NCBI GenBank assembly: GCA_044433365.1
Contig: JAWXTR010000033.1
Coordinates: 1-26,254 of the forward strand
DNA from: CAMQVM01 sp044433365
GTDB lineage: Bacteria > Bacteroidota > Bacteroidia > Bacteroidales > Rikenellaceae
Direction: 5' to 3'
Length of the DNA stretch: 26,254 nucleotides
The notes beneath the pieces were generated by a model that did not search any database, had not been told where the DNA came from, and saw only the letters and a list, made by a program, of their open reading frames with translations. This document shows positions 17,905 to 24,990 of the stretch, one piece after another (position 1 is the stretch's first letter; each line of letters starts with the position of its first letter). The translations under genes and the position numbers were made by a program.

Positions 17905-19479
17905 CTATTTTTGAGCTTTCATAACAAATAAAACATTACCGTGCGATGGAACGACAGCTGTAAATGAATCTTTGTATTTGCCTATGTCGGTTTGTCTCCA
18001 AGCGTCACGAAGTTTTTGTACTCCTGTAACTCCTACTGTGTTCCAATCTACTGTAAAGCTACCCTCTTCTGTGCCTAAATTGAAGATACCTACTGCCTTA
18101 TCACCATTGTAAAGTTCTTTTACGATAATCTCAACTTCGCTAGTAGCTACAACGCTTTTTCCTGGACTTGCAAATCTGTCTTGTTGAATTTGAAGCACCT
18201 CTCTATTGCTTAGAAGAGCAACAGTAAAGTCGTCCATCTTTTCAATAGGACAACCGATAAGAAGCGGAGCCGACCAAAGCGACCAAAGAGCTATATGAGA
18301 GTATTGCTCGTCGGCTGTAAGAGTAGATGGGGTCATCTCTTTGTTCCAACCTCTATCCATGTGACCAACAACTAGCATATCAGGATCGGCATAGTGACCA
18401 GATGTACCCTCAAATACATCATTTACCCACTCTCTGTGAAGTGGCCAAACGTCGCAGATGTTTTTGTGGTTGCCTGGTTGATCCCAGCGGTCTTTAAGGT
18501 CGCCAGTTGTACGCCAAACTTGTACATATTCCATACAAACATCTTTCATATCTTTTGGGCAGGTATTTGATAGTGAAAATACAATATCACGACCGCTACT
18601 ACGAAGTGCTTTAGCCATGCGTATAGTGCTTTCTGCATCGTTTGGATTCCAATCATATTTTAGGTAATCCATACCCCATGCAGCCCATTGGTTTGCATCG
18701 TTAGTGTCAAATTTATATTTGCCGTGAAGCTCTTCTTTTTCGAGTTTTTTCATCGAAACATCCCATTTACCATCTTTATTATTGCTACTTCCGCCAATAT
18801 ATTTGGCATAAGATGTAATCCAAGGAGTAGAGTAGATTCCCACTTTCATACCCATAGCGTGGATATTGTCGCACATCTGCTGCATGCTAGGGAATTTTAC
18901 GCTATCGGGCATAATACCGCCAAACTCTCCACCTCTGTAGTTTCCTTGCCAACCATCATCAATATTAATATAGTTCCAACCAAAATCGACTAAACCCTTG
19001 TCGTACATAGCTTTTGCCGATGCTTCAACATTCTCTTGTGTTACAGCATGACCCCAACAGTTCCAACTATTCCAACCAAGAGGAGGGGTAAGGCAAATCT
19101 GCTCACCTACGACGATTTCAAGGTCTTGAGACGCTTCGCCTTTGTTGTTTTTTGCTTTTAAAACTACATTATAGCTCTTTGTCTCATTCGAAATTATAGT
19201 TCCAGAAATTACACCTGTATTAGGGTTAAGCGTAAGACCATCTGGCAGCCCCTCTACGCTAAATTCAATAGGTCTACTTCCTGTTGCAGCAATTGTGTAA
19301 AGAAATGGATGTAGAGGTCTAACACCAAAGAGTGTTGCACTATTAATCTGAGGGGTTTCAGATGCTTTAGGGGTTAGGATATACATTCCCTCACCTCTTT
19401 GAGGGTTGTAAATCTCGGTAGTCACTCCGCTACACGAGGCTAAGGCTAAAAATGCCAAACTGGCAAAAATTCTTCTCAT
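17905..19479 (-). CDS. GH27 alpha-galactosidase-type lipoprotein
   Basis: A 524-residue lipoprotein (lipobox LASC, Cys16). Residues 45-125 look like an Ig-like putative domain (PIEFSVEGLPDGLTLNPNTG), followed by the GH27 barrel from about 130: TPPLGWNSWN, YINIDDGWQ, GIYSTPW, DYLKYDWN and VWRTTGDLKD. By family analogy Asp276 (LKYDWN) is the nucleophile and Asp327 (RTTGD) the acid/base. A beta-sandwich follows at the C-terminus. GH27 enzymes include alpha-galactosidase, alpha-N-acetylgalactosaminidase and beta-L-arabinopyranosidase. Sequence alone does not decide, but alpha-galactosidase is the default. Divergent from the GH95 gene. Confidence 0.92.
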   Translation of the reverse strand: MRRIFASLAFLALASCSGVTTEIYNPQRGEGMYILTPKASETPQINSATLFGVRPLHPFLYTIAATGSRPIEFSVEGLPDGLTLNPNTGVISGTIISNETKSYNVVLKAKNNKGEASQDLEIVVGEQICLTPPLGWNSWNCWGHAVTQENVEASAKAMYDKGLVDFGWNYINIDDGWQGNYRGGEFGGIMPDSVKFPSMQQMCDNIHAMGMKVGIYSTPWITSYAKYIGGSSNNKDGKWDVSMKKLEKEELHGKYKFDTNDANQWAAWGMDYLKYDWNPNDAESTIRMAKALRSSGRDIVFSLSNTCPKDMKDVCMEYVQVWRTTGDLKDRWDQPGNHKNICDVWPLHREWVNDVFEGTSGHYADPDMLVVGHMDRGWNKEMTPSTLTADEQYSHIALWSLWSAPLLIGCPIEKMDDFTVALLSNREVLQIQQDRFASPGKSVVATSEVEIIVKELYNGDKAVGIFNLGTEEGSFTVDWNTVGVTGVQKLRDAWRQTDIGKYKDSFTAVVPSHGNVLFVMKAQK

Positions 19480-19492
19480 CTTATTGGTTTTA

Positions 19493-19524
19493 GGGAACTT
19501 CTAAAATCAGAATTTAGAACTCCC
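19493..19524. repeat. Family B 32-bp miniature palindrome
   Basis: GGGAACTTCTAAAATC joined to AGAATTTAGAACTCCC gives a 32-bp imperfect palindrome. It lies 13 bp upstream of the GH27 ATG, inside its predicted 5' leader, where a hairpin could affect translation. The palindrome at 22377 has the same layout. Confidence 0.7.
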
Positions 19525-19593
19525 ATTTATTAAATATTTAGTGTTTGATAAATATTTGATAATCTCTATTTGAATTATGCGAATAAATTTAAA

Positions 19594-19634
19594 GGGAATT
19601 CTTATTTCTGGATTTTAAGAGATTAGAAGTTCCC
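19594..19634. repeat. Family B 41-bp miniature
   Basis: GGGAATTCTTATTTCTGG is followed by ATTTTAAGAG and ATTAGAAGTTCCC: both B ends without the centre. It lies in the GH27 leader, between the promoter at 19662 and the 32-bp palindrome. Confidence 0.7.
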
Positions 19635-19661
19635 TTAAGGATTATCATACTACTGCGATTA

Positions 19662-19695
19662 CAAAGATAATGTTTTTTATCCAATTTTATACAAA
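19662..19695 (-). promoter_or_regulatory. Promoter of the GH27 gene
   Basis: On the minus strand TATCTTTG (19669-19662) lies 22 bases after TTTG (19695-19692), a good match to the Bacteroidota TTTG / TAnnTTTG pair. The leader to the ATG at 19479 would be about 175 nt and contains two B miniatures. Confidence 0.7.
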
Positions 19696-19768
19696 TATTA
19701 CTTAAAATTATTAAAAATAGATTGTTTTCATGAAAAAACAGATATAAAAATAAAAAAATGTAATTATA

Positions 19769-19800
19769 TTTGTTTTTTAAAATCAAAGAAGTTATCTTTG
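19769..19800 (+). promoter_or_regulatory. Promoter of the GH95 gene
   Basis: TTTG (19769-19772) is followed after 20 bases by TATCTTTG (19793-19800), a full consensus match. It drives the GH95 gene that starts at 19865, leaving a leader of about 58 nt. The GH27 promoter points the other way from the same intergenic region. Confidence 0.8.
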
Positions 19801-19826
19801 TAATGCAAACGTATCGCCAAAACTAA

Positions 19827-19845
19827 CCAATTTTTAGAAGTATCC
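19827..19845. repeat. Solo family B end
   Basis: CCAATTTTTAGAAGTATCC resembles the right end of B1 elements (one change in TTCC). It lies in the GH95 leader, 20 bp before the ATG. It may be a relic. Confidence 0.5.
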
Positions 19846-19864
19846 TTAATTATCCAAAATTATT

Positions 19865-22363
19865 ATGAAGAGATTAATTTTAACTTTATCACTTGCAGTG
19901 ATAGCATTAAGTGTTGTAGCTCAAACTACAACAGTGCCCCAAGAGGCATGGAAACGCCAAGAAGATGGCAAAACACACATTATCAGTTCACGTCCAGCAG
20001 CGAAGTGGGAAGAGGGGCTTGTTAGCGGTAATGGCTCCACAGGTATAATGGTGCTTGGTAATCCAAATAACGAAAGAATTGTCGTTAATCACGAAAAATG
20101 TTGGTCTTTTTCAAAAGACTACTTAAAAGAGTCGCCAGAGCTTCGTCCTGCTGTTGATAAATCGAGAAAAATAGCAAAAAAAGGCAATTTTGGGATGGCT
20201 GCTTTCGGTCTTATTAACGATATGAGTCGCTGGAATTTAGAAAATTTCCCTAAGGAGCAGCTATCTGTAGGTTGGGGTGCTCTTGACCAAAATGGCGGTG
20301 GTCGTCACGTTCATGCAGCGTTTAATATTGATTGGGAGAGCAGCGAAGAATCAAAATACGACAGCTATTTTAGAGAGATGGTACTCGACGATGCTGAGGT
20401 TAATGTATATTGGGGTGACGATAAAGGTGCATGGGAGCGTAGTGCTTTTGTCTCTCGCACAGACGATGTAATTGCGTGGAAAATGAGTGCTCCTAAAAAA
20501 GGAACGATTAATGGTAAATTTTCGCTTTCAAACATTGAAAATATGCTTAAAGCAGAGGTTGGTGAGGTTGAAATTGACTATAAAGACAATCAATTATACT
20601 ACTATTTATCGTATGCACATACTGCGGGATTACCTAAATATATGGGTTACCACGCTGTAGGTCGTATTATTAATAAAGGTGGCACGATAGTTTCAGATAA
20701 TGATGGAATCGTGGTTGAAGGAGCAAAAGAGCTGCTTGTTCTTATGCGTTTCGAGTTCTTAGACGATATAAAAGATAGAAATAAATCGGCTCTTTCAGCA
20801 GAAGTTGCAAAAATACCTGCTAACTACGCCACTCTATCTAAAAACAACGACCCAGTACAAAGCGATTTAATGAATCGTGTAGATATCGACTTAAACACTG
20901 GTAAAGCGTATAAACGCACAACCGAGCAGATAGTTTCACGAGCGCAAGAGGAGGGAATGACAGCGGAAATGCTCGATTTGCTTCACGATTTAGGTCGTTA
21001 TGCCTTAATCTGTAGTAGTGGTGAGTTTCCAGCAGCTCTTATGGGCGTTTGGGGCGGTGATTGGACTGCTGCTTGGGGTGGTCACTACACTTTCGACTCA
21101 AATATGGAGCTTGCAATCTCGGCTGCAAGTACAGGAAATCTTCCTGAGGCGATGAAAAGTTTTACAAATCTTATGGAGACTTGTTTTGAGGATTGGGAGT
21201 ATAATGCTCGCAAAATTTTCGACTGTAGAGGTTATTTAGCAGGTATGGGTAGTGCATGGTATCCTACTTCTGGACGTACAAATAGTATGTGGTTCTCAAT
21301 TACAGGCAATGCAGCGTGGCTTTCTGCCTACTACGAAGAGTATTACTCATGTACAGGCGATGAAAAATTCTTAAAAGAGAAACAAATTCCTCTTCTCGAA
21401 AATATAGCTCTTTTCTACGAAGATTACCTAGAGGGAATGGAGCATACAGATGGTAAATATCTATTTTTCCCATCAATCTCTCCTGAAAATATAGCCGACA
21501 AACTTCCAAATAGCGATTTACGTTCATATATTGCTCCAAATCCAACATCTGAGATAGCAATGTGTAAATTTGCCCTTACAAATTTGGTTCGCTATAGTAA
21601 AAAACTAGGTATTAATGGCGACAAAATCGGAAAATGGGAAGAGATGATTAGCAAACTTCCAGACTACTTAATCGACGAAAATGGAGCACTTGCAGAGTGG
21701 TCATATCCAGAGGTAGAGGCTAGTTACACAAACAAAACTGCTGCTCAATATTTTGGAGTTTACCCGGGAACAGAAATTGGTAAATATGAGACTCCGGAGC
21801 TTTACAAAGCTGCTCAAACTGCTCTTAATTATCGTGTAACTGAGCCTACTAAAATATCGGGACATGGAATGCTTCACGACTGTTTTGTGGCTGCACGCCT
21901 ACGTATGACAGATAGTTTCTGGAAAAGATTAGATGTATTCCCTAAAACAGGTTTCTTCTATAATAGTCTACTTACAGCCCATTTTGCTAATCAAGCTATC
22001 TTTAACTTAGACTCTTCGCTTGCTTTACCAGCGATTATTGTAGAGATGATGGTTAGCTCTCGCATAGGCGAAATAAACCTACTTCCAGTAGTCGATTTTG
22101 AGAAGTTACCAAAAGGTAGCGCAAAAGGTATTTTAGCTAAAGGTGCAATTTGTGTCGATAAACTTGAGTGGAACGATGGTGAAGTAGTGGTTTGGTTAAC
22201 CTCAAAAACCGATCAATCTATCGAGCTTAGCTTGCCAAAAGCAATCAAAGGGGCAGAATCAGAAAAATCAAGTTGTGAAGTAACTTCTTCATCAAGAGGT
22301 AATAACTGGAAAAAAGTATCGCTTCGTGCTGGTGAAACTGCTATGGTTAAAATTTCTATGTAG
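19865..22363 (+). CDS. GH95-type glycoside hydrolase (alpha-L-fucosidase / alpha-L-galactosidase)
   Basis: An 832-residue exported enzyme with a signal peptide (1-20, ending VVAQ). The N-terminal beta-sandwich has WEEGLVSGNGSTGIMVLG, typical of the GH95 start. The (alpha/alpha)6 part holds ALMGVWGGDWTAAWGGHYTF, SNMELAIS, FFPSISPEN (Glu541, candidate acid), YFGVYPGTEI and GHGMLHDCFVAARLRM. It closes with GEINLLPVVDFEKLPKGSA, the GH95 C-terminal signature. In my by-eye alignment the first of two catalytic Asn residues is Asp411 here, so the exact activity is open. Good promoter at 19769. Adjacent to GH27. Confidence 0.85.
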   Translation: MKRLILTLSLAVIALSVVAQTTTVPQEAWKRQEDGKTHIISSRPAAKWEEGLVSGNGSTGIMVLGNPNNERIVVNHEKCWSFSKDYLKESPELRPAVDKSRKIAKKGNFGMAAFGLINDMSRWNLENFPKEQLSVGWGALDQNGGGRHVHAAFNIDWESSEESKYDSYFREMVLDDAEVNVYWGDDKGAWERSAFVSRTDDVIAWKMSAPKKGTINGKFSLSNIENMLKAEVGEVEIDYKDNQLYYYLSYAHTAGLPKYMGYHAVGRIINKGGTIVSDNDGIVVEGAKELLVLMRFEFLDDIKDRNKSALSAEVAKIPANYATLSKNNDPVQSDLMNRVDIDLNTGKAYKRTTEQIVSRAQEEGMTAEMLDLLHDLGRYALICSSGEFPAALMGVWGGDWTAAWGGHYTFDSNMELAISAASTGNLPEAMKSFTNLMETCFEDWEYNARKIFDCRGYLAGMGSAWYPTSGRTNSMWFSITGNAAWLSAYYEEYYSCTGDEKFLKEKQIPLLENIALFYEDYLEGMEHTDGKYLFFPSISPENIADKLPNSDLRSYIAPNPTSEIAMCKFALTNLVRYSKKLGINGDKIGKWEEMISKLPDYLIDENGALAEWSYPEVEASYTNKTAAQYFGVYPGTEIGKYETPELYKAAQTALNYRVTEPTKISGHGMLHDCFVAARLRMTDSFWKRLDVFPKTGFFYNSLLTAHFANQAIFNLDSSLALPAIIVEMMVSSRIGEINLLPVVDFEKLPKGSAKGILAKGAICVDKLEWNDGEVVVWLTSKTDQSIELSLPKAIKGAESEKSSCEVTSSSRGNNWKKVSLRAGETAMVKISM

Positions 22364-22376
22364 AAAAGAATTTATT

Positions 22377-22408
22377 GGGAAGCTCAAAATCCAGAATTTG
22401 AGCTTCCC
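22377..22408 (+). terminator. Palindromic terminator after GH95, same layout as B miniatures
   Basis: A perfect 12-bp stem GGGAAGCTCAAA / TTTGAGCTTCCC encloses ATCCAGAA and starts 13 bp past the GH95 stop. It has the 32-bp layout of the palindrome at 19493, but both stem arms differ in step, so pairing is kept. No U-run follows directly (CTATAGCTTTT), so termination strength is uncertain. Confidence 0.6.
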
Positions 22409-22420
22409 CTATAGCTTTTA

Positions 22421-22583
22421 AGTAGGGTAAAATAATTATTGGTGTGTTTTTAATAGTGCTATTGGAGATGAGATTTTTTGCTATTGAATTGAAAATATAG
22501 TTATTCTACATTGAGATTTAATAGTAAAAAATATTGCTCCAAGAGTGCTGTTAAAAATATGGCAATAATTGTTTTACACTACT
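22421..22583 (+). repeat. Family A element A4
   Basis: A complete 163-bp copy with TA at both sides. The left end is AGTAGGGTAAAATAATTATTG, and the inverse of the right end is AGTAGTGTAAAACAATTATTG: the ~47-bp terminal inverted repeats agree at about 37 positions. The right end lies 29 bp before the ATG of the next gene. An ATG-initiated frame running through it into that gene is fortuitous. Confidence 0.92.
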
Positions 22584-22612
22584 TAGTTACAAAACTACAA
22601 TCTATAGAAAAT

Positions 22613-24205
22613 ATGAAAAATCTAAAACAAACTTTTCTAAAAACTATTAAAACGGCTTTATTTGCGTCGCCTCTAATCTTATTACCACTAACAGCTTCAG
22701 CGCAAGGCACAGATTACTATCAAGGTAGCGGTCGTATTGCAATAAGTTCGGATGGAAATAAACACGACAACGACGATATGCAAGCAACAATGCTAACCCT
22801 AGCAATTTTAGCTAAAGCCGAGCTGCAAAATTCTACCACACTCTACACCTATGCCGATCATATTTGGGGAAGTGAGCGTGACGACCTACACCGTATGACT
22901 ATTGCAGCTGAGACTACTGCTCGACGTTTTGGCTTTGGTGGTACAACATTTATTGCAGCAGTCGAGAATCCTGAGGCTGCATATAATGCTATGCGTGACG
23001 AAATTCTAAAATCTACAGCCAACGACCCTCTTTTTATAGTCGCAGCTGGTCCAATGCACGTAGTAGGAACTGCAATTGAGCGAGCTTATGCCAAGAATCC
23101 AGAGTCCTTAAAAAACGTAACAGTTATTTCACACTCAATCTGGAATAACGAACATAGTGATAAGCCTAGTGGAAGTAGAATTACCTATCATAGCGACGGT
23201 GAGGAGCCTCACGAAGGATGGTGTTGGGATGAAATGGTTGAGAGTTTTGGTAAATTTGCCAATTTCAACCTTATAACCGACCAAAATGGTACAGGCGAAG
23301 TAGGTTATAAAACAAAAGATAAGTTTAGCTTTAAAAATTGGGAACTTATCTCTTGGATGAGAGACCATAACGACCCCAATATGCGTTGGATTTATCAAAC
23401 AGCAAAATTAAATCCATGTGGACCCGACTTTTCCGATGCAGGTTTGGTCTATTATCTTTGTGCTGATTTAGATGGAGTGCGTGGTGATGATATGGGTAAT
23501 TCCGAAAAGTTACAAAAATGGATGGGAAATACAATTTTTTCTGATACTCCCGATTTTAATAGTGAACTAGCTGGCGGAATTTTAATAGCCGACGATTTTA
23601 TTAAAATTGAAGCTGAGGCGTTTATTACCACAATGGGAGAGTGGAGAGTAAGACGTGAAAACGACCCTCTATATTCGCAAATCAAAGGGTATCCTTTCCC
23701 TTCAGGCTCTGCTTATGTTGAGTATACAGGTGGTACAATCTCTGGATGGCCAGCAGTTGAGGGTGATGCAGATGTTTTGGTCTACAAATTTACTCCAAAA
23801 ACATCGGGTAACTACATCTTTACTGCTCGTATGGCACAACGCATAACAGCAGATGGTGAGACTCAAAAAGAGGATCTTTGTAATGATGTTCTAGTAAAAA
23901 TGGAGGGCGATTTTGAGTCTGGAAACGACACTCCAAAAGAGCTACTTACCTCATGGCAGAAGTTTTATGGTCGTGGGTTAGATAAGTGGGGTGCGCTTAG
24001 TAGAGCCGATGTAAACCATGAAAAATTTGTATATTCTTACGCTTTAAAGGCAGGAAAAGAGTATACATTTAAGGTAAAAGGTCGTTCACAACGTTGTAAT
24101 CTCGACTTTTTGATGTTTGTTAAAAACCCAGATTACAAATATCACGACCATATCGATATTATGGCTGAAAATCCGCTAAAATACCGTACTACAAAAATAA
24201 AATAG
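22613..24205 (+). CDS. Secreted nucleoside-hydrolase-like protein
   Basis: A 530-residue exported protein. The true start is ATG 22613 (MKNLKQTFLK), giving a signal peptide that ends LTASAQ. A longer in-frame start at 22511 lies inside element A4 and would bury it. Residues 41-330 resemble an inosine-uridine nucleoside-hydrolase fold: SSDGNKHDNDDMQA (46-59) is the Asp-rich metal site, and FIVAAGPMHVVGTAIERA fits the later loop. From about 380 a beta-sandwich follows (DVLVYKFTPKTSGNYIF), perhaps a carbohydrate-binding module. Such proteins occur in Bacteroidota glycan loci, and their substrate is often not a nucleoside. Function unproven. Confidence 0.75.
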   Translation: MKNLKQTFLKTIKTALFASPLILLPLTASAQGTDYYQGSGRIAISSDGNKHDNDDMQATMLTLAILAKAELQNSTTLYTYADHIWGSERDDLHRMTIAAETTARRFGFGGTTFIAAVENPEAAYNAMRDEILKSTANDPLFIVAAGPMHVVGTAIERAYAKNPESLKNVTVISHSIWNNEHSDKPSGSRITYHSDGEEPHEGWCWDEMVESFGKFANFNLITDQNGTGEVGYKTKDKFSFKNWELISWMRDHNDPNMRWIYQTAKLNPCGPDFSDAGLVYYLCADLDGVRGDDMGNSEKLQKWMGNTIFSDTPDFNSELAGGILIADDFIKIEAEAFITTMGEWRVRRENDPLYSQIKGYPFPSGSAYVEYTGGTISGWPAVEGDADVLVYKFTPKTSGNYIFTARMAQRITADGETQKEDLCNDVLVKMEGDFESGNDTPKELLTSWQKFYGRGLDKWGALSRADVNHEKFVYSYALKAGKEYTFKVKGRSQRCNLDFLMFVKNPDYKYHDHIDIMAENPLKYRTTKIK

Positions 24206-24232
24206 AGTTTAGAATTCAACTTTAAAAAGTAA

Positions 24233-24286
24233 CCATAAAATGATATTTCTAAAATTTAAGGGAATTTTAGAAATATCATTTTATGG
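24233..24286. terminator. 24-bp perfect stem-loop terminator
   Basis: CCATAAAATGATATTTCTAA plus AATT pairs perfectly with its inverse, around the loop TAAGGG, and runs into TTTT. It ends the nucleoside-hydrolase-like transcript 27 bp after its stop. It would also stop a minus-strand transcript from the promoter at 24323. Confidence 0.85.
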
Positions 24287-24322
24287 TTTTATGGTAAATT
24301 TTAATAATTGGTCTTGTAATTG

Positions 24323-24353
24323 CAAAAGTATTTTTGCAGAAAAATAGGGCAAA
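24323..24353 (-). promoter_or_regulatory. Orphan promoter on the minus strand
   Basis: Minus-strand TTTG (24353-24350) and TACTTTTG (24330-24323) are 19 bases apart, an exact fit to the Bacteroidota pattern. No gene follows: the transcript would meet the 24233-24286 hairpin after about 30 nt. It may be a relic, or drive an ~85-nt RNA. Confidence 0.4.
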
Positions 24354-24415
24354 TTATAGAATTTAGAATAGTCGTTAAATAATTTTGTGTAAATTTGTGG
24401 AGTAATAGTAGATAA

Positions 24416-24563
24416 GGAACTTCTAAAAATTGGATTTCATCTGCTTTTCCATTTTGAAGTCTCATCTTTGAATTTTACAAAATGCTTACGTAGGTACCAC
24501 TACGCTCACATTTTGCAAAATCCAAATCTAAAACTTCAAAAAGAAAAATCAAATAAAACCAAT
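24416..24563. repeat. Family B element (B1 type), right end lost
   Basis: Starts GGAACTTCTAAAAATTGG and continues with the usual centre (TTTTACAAAATG ... CATTTTGCAAAA). It stops at AAAACCAAT where element A5 begins. The expected end (TTAGAAGTTCCC-like) is missing after A5. The 24287-24415 stretch before it holds only the orphan promoter. Confidence 0.8.
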
Positions 24564-24565
24564 TA

Positions 24566-24728
24566 AGTAGTGTAAAACAATTATTGCCATATTCTTAATA
24601 GCACTCTTGGAGCGATATTTTTCACTATTAAATCTCAATATAGAACCACTATATTTTCGATTCAATAGCAAAAAATCTCATCTCCAATAGCACTATTAAA
24701 AATACACCAATAATTATTTTACCCTACT
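24566..24728 (-). repeat. Family A element A5
   Basis: A 163-bp copy nearly identical to A2, flanked by TA/TA. It sits at the junction of half a B1 element (left) and half a B2 element (right). Its right end faces the intergenic region, not a gene. Confidence 0.9.
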
Positions 24729-24730
24729 TA

Positions 24731-24883
24731 ATTTCTGGATTTTGAGAGATTTTTCAATTTAAGGCTTTAGGTTTGGATTTTGCAAATATGGGTTGTAGTG
24801 GCTCCTACCACCTTTATTTGCAAAATTCAAAGATGAAGTCTTAAATTGGAAAAGCTCCGAAAGCCAGAATTTAGAAGTTTCCT
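24731..24883 (-). repeat. Family B element (B2 type), left end lost
   Basis: The sequence from ATTTCTGGATTTTGAGAG to TTTAGAAGTTTCCT is the reverse of the B2 copy at 25593, with the centre TTTTGCAAATA ... TATTTGCAAAA and the hairpin GTAG/CTAC. Its first ~14 bp are replaced by A5. It has cut off the 5' part of the ISAon1-type element, and is followed by AAAATAAG. Confidence 0.85.
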
Positions 24884-24885
24884 AA

Positions 24886-24990
24886 AATAAGCAAACAGGA
24901 AAGACCACTACCAAAGACTTAACAGTAGCCCTTTCAGGCACTAGTTTAACCGCAGAATTTGCGGCTTTTTTAAAAGGTATATATAGATAA
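24886..24990 (+). pseudogene. Remnant of ISAon1-type transposase N-terminal region protein
   Basis: The 34 codons before the TAA at 24988 read NKQTGKTTTKDLTVALSGTS then LTAEFAAFLKGIYR. This is the C-terminal tail of the small N-terminal-region protein of ISAon1-type elements, recognised from the GT..T.EFAAFLK.I pattern. Its 5' part was removed by the B2 element just upstream. The transposase frame follows in the +1 frame. Confidence 0.75.

Noticed and set aside
19589..19786. 65-codon minus-strand frame between GH27 and GH95
   Set aside because: It spans promoter boxes and a B miniature, is low-complexity Ile/Leu/Lys/Asn, and has no neighbour-like coding bias.
22511..22612. Extended N-terminus for the nucleoside-hydrolase-like gene
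   Set aside because: The extra 34 codons come from element A4 and the spacer, and would bury the signal peptide starting at 22613.
24390..24397. TAAATTTG as a plus-strand promoter
   Set aside because: The -7 box fits, but no TTTG lies at the right distance upstream and no gene follows.
24968..24976. Programmed -1 frameshift at TTTTTTAAAAG in the IS
   Set aside because: The transposase frame is +1 relative to the first reading frame, and a -1 slip meets a stop at once. Two separate ORFs or decay are simpler.
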